This document shows, in pieces, positions 50,281 to 59,829 of a stretch of 64,000 nt of DNA. Location: assembly GCF_900142785.1 (NCBI RefSeq), contig NZ_FRCD01000015.1, positions 1 through 64,000 of the forward strand, written 5' to 3'. The notes below the pieces were generated by a model, which saw only the letters and a program-made list of their open reading frames with translations, did no database searches and had not been told where the DNA came from. The position numbers and the translations under genes were made by a program. Within the stretch, counting starts at the first letter, position 1, and every line of letters begins with the position of its first letter. This DNA is from Chryseobacterium carnipullorum. GTDB lineage: Bacteria > Bacteroidota > Bacteroidia > Flavobacteriales > Weeksellaceae.

Positions 50281-51729
50281 CTAGAATTCAGCGCTTTTCG
50301 GTGTTCTAGGGAAAGGAATTACATCTCTGATATTGGTCATTCCCGTTACGAAAAGAACCAGTCTTTCCAAACCTAATCCGAAGCCTGCATGAGGTACAGA
50401 ACCGAATTTTCGGGTATCAAGGTACCACCAAAGTTCGTGTTCATCTACATGCATATCTGCCATCTTCTGTTTTAGTACATCTAATCTTGCTTCTCTTTCT
50501 GATCCTCCGATGATCTCGCCGATACCCGGGAAAAGAACGTCCATTGCTGCAACGGTCTTATTGTCATCGTTCAGTTTCATATAGAAGGCTTTGATCTCTT
50601 TTGGATAGTCGAACAATACTACCGGGCATTCAAAATGCTTTTCAACCAGGTATCTTTCGTGTTCAGACTGAAGATCAGCACCCCAGTTTTCAACCGGATA
50701 CTGGAATTTCCCTTTCTTATTTTCTTTAGAGTTCAGTAAGATCTCAATGGCTTCCGTATAGCTTACACGCTTGAAACGTTTAGCGATAACGTTCTGAAGT
50801 TTTTCGATAAGACCTTCTTTAGCTCTGTCTTTTTCCGGTTTTCCTTTTTGTTCTTCCTCAAAACGGGTGTTCAGGAATTCCAGATCATCCTTACAGTTGT
50901 CCAGAACGTACTGGATCACATATTTTAAGAAATCTTCTGCAAGGTCGATATTGTCTTCAAGGTTGTTGAAGGCCACTTCCGGTTCTATCATCCAGAATTC
51001 CGCAAGGTGTCTTGTTGTGTTTGAATTTTCTGCACGGAAAGTAGGTCCGAATGTATAAATTCTACCTAATCCCATGGCTGCTGTTTCTCCTTCAAGCTGT
51101 CCGGAAACCGTCAGGTTGGTCTTTTTACCAAAGAAATCCTGTGCAAAATCTATCTCTCCTTCTTCAGTTCTTGGCATATTGTTCAGGTCAAAGTTCGTTA
51201 CTCCGAACATTTCTCCTGCTCCTTCTGCATCCGCCCCTGTAATTACCGGTGTGTTGATATAGAAAAACTGGTTTTGGTTAAAGAATGAATGCACGGCAAA
51301 GCTTACGGCATGACGCACTCTGAAAACAGCTCCAAATACATTGGTTCTGAATCGCAGGTGTGCCTGCTCACGAAGTTTCTCTAAGCTGTGTTTTTTAGGC
51401 TGAAGAATGGTATTCTGAAGTTCTTCTGTGAAGTTATCACCTAGAATAACGATCTTTTTAGCAATAATTTCCATTGCCTGTCCCGCTCCCTGGCTTTCTA
51501 CTACTTCTCCCACTACTTTAAGGGAAGATGCTGTACTGATCTTTTTAAGAATCTCTTCATCAAAATTTTCGAAATCAACAACTATTTGCAAATTATTAAT
51601 CGTAGATCCATCATTAAGGGCAATAAAGCGATTCGCACGGAATGATCTTACCCATCCGTAAACAGTAATGTCATGATGTAATACTTTTTTGTAATCCTGT
51701 AGGATTTCTTTAATCGTCTGCTTTTTCAT
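50281..51729 (-). CDS. asnS: Asparaginyl-tRNA synthetase
   Basis: This class II aminoacyl-tRNA synthetase charges tRNA-Asn. It has an N-terminal OB-fold anticodon-binding domain (VYGWVRSFRANR), the motif 2 loop FRAENSNTTRHLAEFWMIEPE split across the active site, and motif 3 (GFGLGLERLVLFVTGM followed by IRDVIPFPRTP). At 482 residues it is full length. A promoter-like TAACTTTG lies upstream (51767-51774). Confidence 0.97.
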   Translation of the reverse strand: MKKQTIKEILQDYKKVLHHDITVYGWVRSFRANRFIALNDGSTINNLQIVVDFENFDEEILKKISTASSLKVVGEVVESQGAGQAMEIIAKKIVILGDNFTEELQNTILQPKKHSLEKLREQAHLRFRTNVFGAVFRVRHAVSFAVHSFFNQNQFFYINTPVITGADAEGAGEMFGVTNFDLNNMPRTEEGEIDFAQDFFGKKTNLTVSGQLEGETAAMGLGRIYTFGPTFRAENSNTTRHLAEFWMIEPEVAFNNLEDNIDLAEDFLKYVIQYVLDNCKDDLEFLNTRFEEEQKGKPEKDRAKEGLIEKLQNVIAKRFKRVSYTEAIEILLNSKENKKGKFQYPVENWGADLQSEHERYLVEKHFECPVVLFDYPKEIKAFYMKLNDDNKTVAAMDVLFPGIGEIIGGSEREARLDVLKQKMADMHVDEHELWWYLDTRKFGSVPHAGFGLGLERLVLFVTGMTNIRDVIPFPRTPKSAEF

Positions 51730-51766
51730 TTGTTGATTATAAATTTTCGTATAAAATTAACGTCCG

Positions 51767-51774
51767 CAAAGTTA
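51767..51774 (-). promoter_or_regulatory. Candidate -7 element of asnS
   Basis: The minus strand reads TAACTTTG, matching TAnnTTTG, 37 bases upstream of the asnS start codon. Confidence 0.5.
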
Positions 51775-52212
51775 CAAAAAAACAGCGCAACTTGATGACT
51801 GCAATCTCTTTTTAAAAAATAGCTTATCCATTCCTTAATTCATAATATATAATTTAAACAAGTTTTAATTAAAAGAATCATGTTTTTTTCCATATCACAA
51901 TATTCAGCTTCTTTCAGGATTTACCTGTTTCAGATGATTCGTTTGTGCACTTCAGATGCACTTTGCAAAAACGAAACTCATTCCATAATTTTTCCTGTTT
52001 TTTTTGAATTGATAATATCTGTCTCAAAGCATTTTTTTAAGTATCAACAATCAAATTAAACCATTGCTTATATTTCAGATTTATTCTCAGGAATCATCAG
52101 CCAGACTGCAAGATATAAAAAAAGTTTACAGAACCTAAGCAACAGATACCTTATGTTTGTCATGATACATCACCTTCTTCTAAAACTCATTAATTTGTAA
52201 ATAATAATTATT
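51775..52212. other. AT-rich divergent intergenic stretch
   Basis: No open frame with coding character is seen. A weak two-tier hairpin (TCGTTT-GTGCA at 51939-51949 against TGCAC and AAACGA at 51957-51974) is the only structure noted. A plus-strand -7 element, TATATTTG, follows at 52213-52220. Confidence 0.45.
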
Positions 52213-52220
52213 TATATTTG
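52213..52220 (+). promoter_or_regulatory. Candidate -7 element of the Crp-like regulator gene
   Basis: TATATTTG matches TAnnTTTG and lies nine bases upstream of the ATG at 52230, so the transcript would be almost leaderless. Confidence 0.5.
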
Positions 52221-52229
52221 AGAACAGAT

Positions 52230-52799
52230 ATGGATACTTCACTTCGGCAAATAATAAAAAATACGATTTCAATTTCTGATGATGATCTTGATTTTATGGC
52301 TTCTCTTTTCAATCCTACAGCATTGAAAAAAGGTGACTATTTTTTAGAAATTGGTAAGCGTTGTGACCAGATTGCTTTCATAAAAACAGGAATGTTACGA
52401 ATATTTTACCCTAACGCCAGAGGTGAAGAAACAACCTGCTATTTTTCTTTACCCAATGAATTTGTAACCTCTTTTTCAAGTTTTACAACGCAAAGTTTAT
52501 CTACAGAAAACATCCAGGCCATTCTGCCCAGTGAATTATTTGTCATCAATAAGCATGATCTGGAAATGCTTTATCAAAAAATTCCGGCGGTTCAGGAATT
52601 TGGAAGAATAGCTGCCGAAAATCTGGCTATCATTATGGAAAAACGAATTTCTCTTTTTCTGAATAATTCTGCGGATGAACGGTACCAGTTTTTATTGAAA
52701 AATAATCCTATTCTGATTCAGAAAGTTCCTTTGCAATATCTGGCTTCCTACCTTGGCATGTCCCCACAACATTTAAGCAGGTTGCGAAGAGGCATTTAA
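52230..52799 (+). CDS. Crp/Fnr family transcriptional regulator
   Basis: This 189-residue DNA-binding protein has an N-terminal cyclic-nucleotide-binding fold (ISDDDLDFMASLFNPTALKKG, then GKRCDQIAFIKTGMLRIFY and SLPNEFVTSFSSF) and a short C-terminal HTH (VPLQYLASYLGMSPQHLSRLRR). The effector is unknown; the usual cAMP-binding RxS motif is not seen. The start at 52230 (MDTSL) is the only ATG near the -7 element. It precedes a beta-barrel-like and a membrane-protein gene that it may control. Confidence 0.85.
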   Translation: MDTSLRQIIKNTISISDDDLDFMASLFNPTALKKGDYFLEIGKRCDQIAFIKTGMLRIFYPNARGEETTCYFSLPNEFVTSFSSFTTQSLSTENIQAILPSELFVINKHDLEMLYQKIPAVQEFGRIAAENLAIIMEKRISLFLNNSADERYQFLLKNNPILIQKVPLQYLASYLGMSPQHLSRLRRGI

Positions 52800-52886
52800 T
52801 GTGTTTCATTTCTTAGCAAATGTTCAGTAAAATACAAGCAGCATACACGAGTTTTGTACCATCAAACAATTTAAACAACAGGTACA

Positions 52887-53573
52887 ATGCAAGTTTCAAT
52901 AAAAAAAAATTTCGCAGGAGCAGCCGTTTTCCTGCTCACCCAGAATTCCTACGGACAAGAAAACAAAGACTTTTTATACTCAAACCGTGTTAGTGTTTTA
53001 GCAGGTCTGATTCAACCGATATTGCTGAAAGGCGGCAATATTGAAGTGACTTACTTTTCAAAAAAAATGAGTTTTGATTATTCCCATGGCTTTTTATTAA
53101 ATATGTCGGGAGGTACCATTACAGGCGATGCTAAAACTCAACATTTAGCTTATCATTTACCGTACTCAACAGGTTTTGGAGTCGGCTATCGTTTTACTTC
53201 ATATTTCGATGTAAGAATCGAATCAAAAATGCATAGCTGGGAAGTATATTATGATGGAGAAACTCAAAATAAATCCAATTTGATAAAAGCCTATAAAACG
53301 TATTCGTTGGGGCTTGGTGCCTATTACCGATATATGCCCTTCCATAAAAAAGATAATTGGCTGCAAGGGATTACAACCAGTACAAGTTTGCGCTGGTGGC
53401 CTAATGTAGCCAGTAGTCTTACAGATAATAAATTCACCTATTACAATAAATTCTCAAACAAAGATGAAACATTAAAAGCATCAAATATTGGAATCGCCGG
53501 CTCACAATTTCTGATCAATTTAAGTATCGGCTATACATTCGGAGAAAAAAAACAACAGATAAAAGAGGAGTGA
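52887..53573 (+). CDS. Outer-membrane beta-barrel-like protein
   Basis: This 228-residue protein has an N-terminal signal-like segment (about 1-22, ending NSYGQ) and alternating aromatic beta-strand segments (GGNIEVTYFSKKMSFDYSHG, GFGVGYRFTSYFDVRIE, YSLGLGAYYRYMPF). It ends in LINLSIGYTF-type strands followed by a charged tail. A porin-family or OmpW-like fold is likely but no specific family is recognised. It is 87 bases after the Crp-like gene. Confidence 0.7.
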   Translation: MQVSIKKNFAGAAVFLLTQNSYGQENKDFLYSNRVSVLAGLIQPILLKGGNIEVTYFSKKMSFDYSHGFLLNMSGGTITGDAKTQHLAYHLPYSTGFGVGYRFTSYFDVRIESKMHSWEVYYDGETQNKSNLIKAYKTYSLGLGAYYRYMPFHKKDNWLQGITTSTSLRWWPNVASSLTDNKFTYYNKFSNKDETLKASNIGIAGSQFLINLSIGYTFGEKKQQIKEE

Positions 53574-53681
53574 TCATGCTACCGGCTTTATAATAATATT
53601 AGTATGAATAGCTGCATCTGGGCTGGGATAAACATTCAGCCAATGCTTATTAATTGAATTTCCAATAGTGTTACAGAAAAA

Positions 53682-54302
53682 ATGAAAAAGATCATTCCCC
53701 TGCTTATCATTACAACAGTTATTGCCATGACTTTATATACGTTTTACTCGTATATTTATTTATCTCCCGGCACAACTGTTTCGCCTCAGCAAAAGACCGA
53801 GTACGTCAAACACCATATTTCAATCGCTGTTCATGCAGGATTTGGTGCAGTAGCCTTACTTTCAGGTATGTTTCAACTAATGAAAAGATTTCGGGAAAAA
53901 TTTCCTGCAGCAAATATTACTTTACGAAGAATATATTATTTTTCAGTATGCATTAGTGCCGTTACGGGTCTCTACGTGGCAACGTATGCTCAAGGTGGTT
54001 TAGTAAATAAAATAGGCTTTTTTCTCCTTGATCTCATTTGGATTTTATCAATAATTCAGGCGGCTGTTGCTGATAAGAAAGATGATATGCCTGCCTTTAG
54101 AATTTGGATAGTCCGCAATTATGCGCTTACATTTGCATCGGTAACTTTGCGCTTATGGCTGGTATTGATCTGGAATAGGTACAGTTTTGAGTATTCTCAT
54201 TTTTCTGAAGTATATCAAACATTAGGCTTTCTTTGCTGGGTTCCCAATCTGATTTTTATTGAATGGTTCTATCTGAGTAAAATAAAATATCAGCCAAGGT
54301 AA
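53682..54302 (+). CDS. DUF2306-like membrane protein
   Basis: This 206-residue inner-membrane protein has six predicted helices. The pattern HHISIAVHAGFGAVALLSGMF, followed by RFREKFPAANITLRRIYYFS and GLYVATYAQGG, matches the DUF2306 family. The role is unknown. It is the third gene of the group headed by the Crp-like regulator, 108 bases after the beta-barrel gene. Confidence 0.75.
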   Translation: MKKIIPLLIITTVIAMTLYTFYSYIYLSPGTTVSPQQKTEYVKHHISIAVHAGFGAVALLSGMFQLMKRFREKFPAANITLRRIYYFSVCISAVTGLYVATYAQGGLVNKIGFFLLDLIWILSIIQAAVADKKDDMPAFRIWIVRNYALTFASVTLRLWLVLIWNRYSFEYSHFSEVYQTLGFLCWVPNLIFIEWFYLSKIKYQPR

Positions 54303-54420
54303 AATGTGAGTTTACACAATTTCCATTCCAGTATCCGGGCTCTCTTATGAAGAATTCTAACCTACTGGCCTTTCATTTACTGATCATAGATCTTATGAAA
54401 ACCCATGTTCGAGAGACTAC

Positions 54421-54458
54421 AAAAAGACAGCGTAACTTCATGAGTACGCTGTCTTTTT
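54421..54458. terminator. Bidirectional terminator between convergent membrane-protein genes
   Basis: AAAAAGACAGCGTA and TACGCTGTCTTTTT form a 14-bp stem around ACTTCATGAG. T runs are available on both strands. Confidence 0.85.
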
Positions 54459-54510
54459 GAAAAAAATCATTTATCAATTATTTAACGAATAACTATACTT
54501 CAAATAGTAT

Positions 54511-55110
54511 TTAATTAAAGAATATGCTCTTTCTCCTCTGCTTTCCATTCCTGATTTTCCATGCATGATAGCAGCTTGGTACATCAAATTGCCACTTCGG
54601 AAGTATTAAAACAATCAGGATCACATCAATATGAGAAAAAAGTCCTAATCCTATGGTGAGGTAAAAAGCCCAGCCCGCTTCCTGAAATCCTACTAAATAT
54701 GTAAATGCAATCAGTAAACTCAATCCCCACATTTTCGAGATAAATGCATGAGTACACGTTTCTTTTCCAAATTTCCAGATGCTTATTATATAGCAAAGGG
54801 CTTCCATAATGAGGAGTAAAAGAATTCCCGGCCATTCATTTTTAATTAATTCAGGATTCAGAAAATAAGAGGCAAACCCCAGTGAAAGCCAGAAAATAAG
54901 ATCTGTCTGGCTGTCCAGTCTTCTTAATTTTTCTGAGGAAACACCCACTTTTCGTGCAATAATTCCATCAAAGATGTCGGTTAATAGTCCGAAATACATC
55001 AATGCTACAATTAAAAATCTTGATTCTATGCCTTTGAAATACGCTAATAACAAAATGATTGGAGCAAGGATAAACCTGATTCCGATAAGCAGATAGGGTA
55101 ACTTTTTCAT
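54511..55110 (-). CDS. CDP-alcohol phosphatidyltransferase
   Basis: This 199-residue integral membrane enzyme makes phospholipid by linking a CDP-diacylglycerol to an alcohol. The signature DIFDGIIARKVGVSSEKLRRLDSQTD matches DGx2ARx8Gx3Dx3D with the first aspartate shifted in part; the spacing AR-x7-R-x2-D is slightly variant. Six helices are expected. It overlaps the upstream surface-protein gene by four bases. The alcohol (glycerol phosphate, serine or other) cannot be read. Confidence 0.83.
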   Translation of the reverse strand: MKKLPYLLIGIRFILAPIILLLAYFKGIESRFLIVALMYFGLLTDIFDGIIARKVGVSSEKLRRLDSQTDLIFWLSLGFASYFLNPELIKNEWPGILLLLIMEALCYIISIWKFGKETCTHAFISKMWGLSLLIAFTYLVGFQEAGWAFYLTIGLGLFSHIDVILIVLILPKWQFDVPSCYHAWKIRNGKQRRKSIFFN

Positions 55111-55757
55111 AACTTTTTATTTTTAAAATTCCAGTTGATCAAAGGCATTTTTCTTTTTCCATTTTCATTCCAAAAGCCAATCTGTATTCCCTGTGAATCT
55201 TTACAAACATTAATTAAAGCCACCTGAATGCCTCTGCACTTTTGACTTACATTCGCAAAAGTAGAAATGGCGGCACCTTTTGTGGTATGATGAAAATTGT
55301 ATAATGGTGAAATGGCAACTCCATTGATCACGGAAGGTGCGCCTATATTACTTGATAAGCTTAATTCCAAACCGTTAGTCACCGTAGGCTCCATATTAAC
55401 AATAGATAGTTGCATCCCATTAATTGTATTCATTTTATCAGGTAAAGGTTCTGAACCAATATCATTAATTCCCCAGTTATCGATGGATGTAATATTGACA
55501 AGAAACAGTACGGGAAAGAAAATCCCTAAACCATTAAAGCCTAGCTCAACCCCATTAATTTTCTTAGGCTGTATTTCCTGATCAATCTCATCGTAATATT
55601 TAATGAGCATTCCATTCACATTTTTAGTTGCCTTCGAAGGTGAAAAAGCAATAAACTTTGGCTTATCCAAATTAGCATTTAAACTGTCCTGAGCATTGAT
55701 GATACATACCATAAAAAAGCTGATCATCATTAAAAATTTTGTTTTCATAATTTTCAA
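55107..55757 (-). CDS. Secreted surface protein with NG-x-x-L repeat strands
   Basis: This 216-residue exported protein has a signal peptide (about 1-22, ending CIINAQ). The mature part is a run of short beta-strand repeats of the type VNGVELGFNGLG, INGMQLSIVN, TNGLELSLSS, INGVAISPLYN and SQGIQIGFWNENG. This resembles the LA_2272-type surface repeat family of Leptospira and Bacteroidota. The function is unknown. It overlaps the phosphatidyltransferase gene by four bases and follows a second secreted protein by two bases. Confidence 0.72.
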   Translation of the reverse strand: MKIMKTKFLMMISFFMVCIINAQDSLNANLDKPKFIAFSPSKATKNVNGMLIKYYDEIDQEIQPKKINGVELGFNGLGIFFPVLFLVNITSIDNWGINDIGSEPLPDKMNTINGMQLSIVNMEPTVTNGLELSLSSNIGAPSVINGVAISPLYNFHHTTKGAAISTFANVSQKCRGIQVALINVCKDSQGIQIGFWNENGKRKMPLINWNFKNKKL

Positions 55758-55759
55758 TT

Positions 55760-56224
55760 TTAAAATCCTATTTTTAATTTTCCGTAAACATTATCTTTAT
55801 GGGTAAGTCTAAACGTAATCCCTGCCGTGAATCCTTGTATTTTCACATTACTGTTGTTATAAGATTTTGAATATCCTATTCCAATATCACAGGAATTAAA
55901 TAATGATATTCCGACTACAGAATAGGCATGGGAGAAAGAAGAGCCCGCCTTAACAAATAAAAGTGTTCCTATATTATAACTCAAATGCAGGTCCGGAATT
56001 CCGTGTATTTTACCCTGATCGCCTACTACTCCATACCCTGTTCCTAAAAAAAGTTTATCCTGATTTTCACCTCCATCCATCAGAATAAATTCTACCCCTC
56101 CACGCAATACATGTTTGCTGGCATAAGAATAATCTATATAATAAATCGGCTGGATCTTTTGTTGTGCTTTCACCTTTAATAATAAAAACAGGCATGATAT
56201 GGCAAGAATTATTTTGTGTTTCAT
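55760..56224 (-). CDS. Secreted hypothetical protein (possible small beta-barrel)
   Basis: This 154-residue exported protein has a signal peptide (about 1-20, ending KVKAQ) and several aromatic/glycine beta-strand segments (YYIDYSYASKHVLRGGVEFI, SYNIGTLLFVKAGSSFSHAY). I recognise no family. It is the first gene of the divergent three-gene operon and is opposed by the HTH regulator at 56321. Confidence 0.68.
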   Translation of the reverse strand: MKHKIILAISCLFLLLKVKAQQKIQPIYYIDYSYASKHVLRGGVEFILMDGGENQDKLFLGTGYGVVGDQGKIHGIPDLHLSYNIGTLLFVKAGSSFSHAYSVVGISLFNSCDIGIGYSKSYNNSNVKIQGFTAGITFRLTHKDNVYGKLKIGF

Positions 56225-56296
56225 TTCTTAAATATTTCTTCAAATTTGAAAAGAATATTCACTTTCTTAAATGTGATAAACCATTAACATTTTGCT

Positions 56297-56304
56297 TACA
56301 TTTG
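56297..56304 (+). promoter_or_regulatory. Candidate -7 element of the HTH regulator gene
   Basis: TACATTTG matches TAnnTTTG and lies 16 bases upstream of the ATG at 56321. It overlaps the first arm of the palindrome 56301-56317. Confidence 0.55.
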
Positions 56305-56317
56305 TGAAAATCACAAA
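56301..56317. promoter_or_regulatory. Operator-like palindrome at the regulator promoter
   Basis: TTTGTGA (56301-56307) and TCACAAA (56311-56317) are perfect inverted copies around AAA. It overlaps the -7 element and ends three bases before the regulator start codon, so a bound protein would block transcription. Confidence 0.5.
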
Positions 56318-56320
56318 AGC

Positions 56321-57247
56321 ATGTATCAGGAACTTTTACTTAAGGAAATTCGCAGAAAAATTGGTGACAAATCTTTGAATGATGAGATTGCCAATATTCT
56401 CAATATAAGTTATGATGCATCGCATAGAAGAACCTCTCTGAAAGCAAAGTTCAGTTTTGAAGAAGGCTTGGAACTGGCCAGATATTATCAGATTTCTCTC
56501 GATCAATTGATCACTTCAGACCAGCAGCTGTTGGTTCGGAAAACTTCAGTGGTAAACGAAACGGAAGATTTACAGTCGTTTTTTCAGAATAATCTCAGCA
56601 TTTTTGAAAATCTGCCGCTTTCTGATGAGATGACCATTTATTATTCTGCTAAGGATATTCCCTTCTTTTATACGCTTTCAGACACTCTCCTTTCCCGCTT
56701 TAAAATTTATGTCTGGATGAATCTGCTGAATGCAAAACAGGTTTTTATTCCTTTTATGCAATTTTCGCCTCCTCATTTTGAATCCAATACTCAGGAACTC
56801 AAGAAAAAATATGAAGCACAAAATATAGTGGAACTGTGGAATGACAGGACTATTTCCAGTATTCTGCAGCAGATCTTATTTTATTATGAAACCGGACTTT
56901 TACAAAAAAATGAAGCTGAAATTATTCTGAAAGAACTGAAAGAATTGATAGAGTATATTGAACAAAAGACAGAAAACAATCCAAAATTTCAATTGTATGA
57001 AAATGAACTGATGCATCTGTCCAATGACATCTTTTTTCATCATCCGCAACAATCACTTTTTGCCTTACCGGCGAATATGTTTGGCTATATTTTGATTAAT
57101 GATGCAAAAACGTGTATTGAAACCCGAAATTATTTTGAACATCAGATCAAGAATTCAAAATCTCTGAATACTTCCGGCAACCGTGACCGAAAAATATTTT
57201 TCAATAAAATGTACCAGCAGATTGAACATTTAAAACAAAAACTGTAA
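56321..57247 (+). CDS. Helix-turn-helix transcriptional regulator
   Basis: This 308-residue protein has an N-terminal HTH (about 10-60; IGDKSLNDEIANILNISYDASHRR) and a long C-terminal helical domain without a recognised ligand fold. It probably controls the divergent surface-protein operon or the adjacent AraC gene. A palindrome overlapping its own promoter suggests autoregulation. It is one base away from the AraC-family gene, so the two regulators form an operon. Confidence 0.78.
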   Translation: MYQELLLKEIRRKIGDKSLNDEIANILNISYDASHRRTSLKAKFSFEEGLELARYYQISLDQLITSDQQLLVRKTSVVNETEDLQSFFQNNLSIFENLPLSDEMTIYYSAKDIPFFYTLSDTLLSRFKIYVWMNLLNAKQVFIPFMQFSPPHFESNTQELKKKYEAQNIVELWNDRTISSILQQILFYYETGLLQKNEAEIILKELKELIEYIEQKTENNPKFQLYENELMHLSNDIFFHHPQQSLFALPANMFGYILINDAKTCIETRNYFEHQIKNSKSLNTSGNRDRKIFFNKMYQQIEHLKQKL

Positions 57248-57248
57248 T

Positions 57249-58052
57249 ATGAAAAACCTTCATAATGGTGAATTTTTTGGACAGACCAATGAAACCCTTC
57301 GTTTTGATGGGCTGACCATTACAGATACGGAATATACCCATCCTTACGTGGACTGGCATTATCATGAAAATGCTTATTTCACATTTCTGCTGCAGGGCAA
57401 TATGACGGAAGGGAATAAAAAAGAAATCTATGACTGTCCGGCAGGCACACTGCTCTATCACCATTGGGAAGATGCCCATTACAATATTAAACCCGACCTA
57501 TTTACGAGAGGGTTTCATCTGGAAGTTACTGAAAACTGGTTTAAAAAATTTCAGCTCTCAAAAGATTCTATCGAAGGAAGTTTTAATTTGAAAAATCCAG
57601 CTTTAAAATTGTTAATGTACAGGATTTTCAGAGAAACGAAATTGAATGATCTTTCTTTTGAACTGTCTGTTCATGAACTTTTGCTGAATATTTTCGGTGA
57701 ATTATCAAATAAGGTTCAACCTCATGATAAAAAGCCTGGCTGGGTACGCAGGATTGATGAAATTTTACATGAAAACTTTACGGAAAAACTGAATCTGACA
57801 GACCTTTCTACCACATTGGATGTGCACCCGGTCCATCTGAGCCGGGATTTTCAGAAACATTTCCATTGCAGTTTGGGAGCGTATATCAGACAACTAAAGG
57901 TCAATAAATCTTTAACCCTTCTCAATACTTATCCTTCTTTAGCTGAAGTGGCTCTGGAATGTGGTTTTACAGATCAAAGTCATTTTATAAGATCGTTTAA
58001 AGAACATACGGGAATCACTCCATTACAGTACAAAAAACTACTTATAAAGTAA
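57249..58052 (+). CDS. AraC family transcriptional regulator
   Basis: This 267-residue regulator has an N-terminal cupin-like sensing domain (HYHENAYFTFLLQGNMTEG; HHWEDAHYNI) and a C-terminal pair of HTH motifs (LNLTDLSTTLDVHPVHLSRDF; LAEVALECGFTDQSHFIRSF). The second HTH has the classic AraC signature. The ligand is unknown. It follows the other regulator by one base and precedes the serine hydrolase gene by 66 bases. Confidence 0.9.
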   Translation: MKNLHNGEFFGQTNETLRFDGLTITDTEYTHPYVDWHYHENAYFTFLLQGNMTEGNKKEIYDCPAGTLLYHHWEDAHYNIKPDLFTRGFHLEVTENWFKKFQLSKDSIEGSFNLKNPALKLLMYRIFRETKLNDLSFELSVHELLLNIFGELSNKVQPHDKKPGWVRRIDEILHENFTEKLNLTDLSTTLDVHPVHLSRDFQKHFHCSLGAYIRQLKVNKSLTLLNTYPSLAEVALECGFTDQSHFIRSFKEHTGITPLQYKKLLIK

Positions 58053-58118
58053 TAATGTTAATTTCATTCTATTTTCTATCAACACTTGTTCTTACTTTTG
58101 TTCAGATAAAAAAATAAA

Positions 58119-59765
58119 ATGAAATCTATTCTCCTTTTTGTTATACTTCTTAGTTTTGGACTTTCTTCAGGTCAGTCACAAAATGTTACAGATCCCGATG
58201 CCATCATTCAACCCATTCATAAAAAATACAACAACCAAATTGTTTTTCTCGATAAAACAATATCTCCGGACCAGATAAAAGAATCTGATTTCCTCAAAAC
58301 GATGGTGTTTCAGGAAGATAAAGATCTTGATATCCGCATATTTATGGATAATTCTTTAGTCAATTATCTACATCAGATTGATCCCGCTTTATCCACTGAC
58401 GAATTACTCAAAAAAGGAAATTATCAATTCAGTTTCTCTGTAGACGGAAAATTAATTTATACAGAAAATTTAAATACCGGAGCAGGATTACCGGAAGACA
58501 AAAAGAAGAAAACGACTTTTAGAATTCCTTTATTAAGTTCAAAAAATGAGGATTCATGGGGGAAATATATGTGGATGAGATTTTATCTGGGCAATGGCGG
58601 AATTGATGCATTGACAGAAGGAAATCATGTATTAAAAATTGAAATAAAACCTTATTTAAAAATGCCATCACTAAAGGTTGGCAATACCATTGCATCAGGT
58701 GAAATTCAATTAACAGTTCCTCACAAAAATACTTCGGAGCAGCAGGTGGCCATTCAAAAAATAAAACCCAACAGCGGATGGAAAGTGTCTGATGAAAAAT
58801 TTGATCAGGAAAAAATCAGGCTTTTAAATACAAAAATTGCAGAGAACAGGTTCAGAGATATCACCAGTATTGTGGTCATTAAAAATGAAAAGCTTCTTTT
58901 GGAGGAATATTTCAGCCAGTCAGGAAGAGATTCTTTGCAGGATACACGGTCCGTGGGTAAATCTTTTGCCTCAACTTTGATGGGTATAGCTATTAAAGAC
59001 GGGTATTTTAAAAATGAGAATCTCATGCTGAAAGAATTCTATGATTTAAAGAAATCCGAAAATTATTCTTCCAGCAAAGATAGTGTGACGATAAAAAGTC
59101 TGTTAACGATGAGCTCAGGTTTTGACGGAAATGATGCAGATGAGGAATCTCCGGGAAATGAAGAAAATATGTATCCTACAAAAAATTGGGTGAAGTTCGT
59201 CCTGGATTTACCCACTACAGAAAACAAGCCTGAAAAAAACTGGAGCTACTTTACAGCAGGTGTGGTACTTACAGGTGATATTTTGGATCAGAAAGTTCCA
59301 AAAGGTCTTGAAAACTATGCCGGAAAAAAGTTATTTCAACCTCTTGGAATCACAAACTACAAATGGCAGTTTACGCCTCAGCAGAAGCCTTCTCTGGCTG
59401 GTGGACTTCGTATGAGAACATTGGATTTTGCAAAATTCGGACAGCTTTATAAAAATAACGGGATGTGGAAGGGTCAGAATATTATTGATAAAAATTGGGT
59501 AAAGAAATCTTTCACCAATTACTTCACGGACAATCAGGATTTCGAAGGCTATGGGTATTTATTCTGGAGAAAAGTTTATAAAGTCGGAAACCAAAGTTTT
59601 GAGACGTATCAATCCAGTGGAAACGGGGGAAATAAAATTATTATTTTCAAAGAAATCCCACTTGTCATCGTTATTACGGCAAAAGCTTACAACAAATCTT
59701 ACGCTCATTTACAGGCGGATAAAATCGTTGAGGAATATCTGTTGCCCGCTGTTTATCATAAGTAA
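58119..59765 (+). CDS. Secreted serine hydrolase, class C beta-lactamase family
   Basis: This 548-residue exported protein has a signal peptide (about 1-19). Residues 20-210 form an unclassified N-terminal region. The beta-lactamase/penicillin-binding fold follows, with SxxK at Ser278 and Lys281 (DTRSVGKSF). The usual YxN is not obvious; the corresponding segment is NWSYFTAG. Substrate is unknown; esterase, peptidase or lactamase activity are all possible. The gene is followed by a terminator and by a frameshifted pseudogene. Confidence 0.85.
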   Translation: MKSILLFVILLSFGLSSGQSQNVTDPDAIIQPIHKKYNNQIVFLDKTISPDQIKESDFLKTMVFQEDKDLDIRIFMDNSLVNYLHQIDPALSTDELLKKGNYQFSFSVDGKLIYTENLNTGAGLPEDKKKKTTFRIPLLSSKNEDSWGKYMWMRFYLGNGGIDALTEGNHVLKIEIKPYLKMPSLKVGNTIASGEIQLTVPHKNTSEQQVAIQKIKPNSGWKVSDEKFDQEKIRLLNTKIAENRFRDITSIVVIKNEKLLLEEYFSQSGRDSLQDTRSVGKSFASTLMGIAIKDGYFKNENLMLKEFYDLKKSENYSSSKDSVTIKSLLTMSSGFDGNDADEESPGNEENMYPTKNWVKFVLDLPTTENKPEKNWSYFTAGVVLTGDILDQKVPKGLENYAGKKLFQPLGITNYKWQFTPQQKPSLAGGLRMRTLDFAKFGQLYKNNGMWKGQNIIDKNWVKKSFTNYFTDNQDFEGYGYLFWRKVYKVGNQSFETYQSSGNGGNKIIIFKEIPLVIVITAKAYNKSYAHLQADKIVEEYLLPAVYHK

Positions 59766-59787
59766 TGAATAAGAAGTAACCTTCAAT

Positions 59788-59825
59788 AAAAGATGAGTGA
59801 TTAGCAATAGTCACTCATCTTTTTT
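59788..59825 (+). terminator. Terminator after the serine hydrolase gene
   Basis: AAAAGATGAGTGA (59788-59800) and TCACTCATCTTTT (59811-59823) pair around TTAGCAATAG, and more Ts follow. Confidence 0.88.
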
Positions 59826-59829
59826 CACA

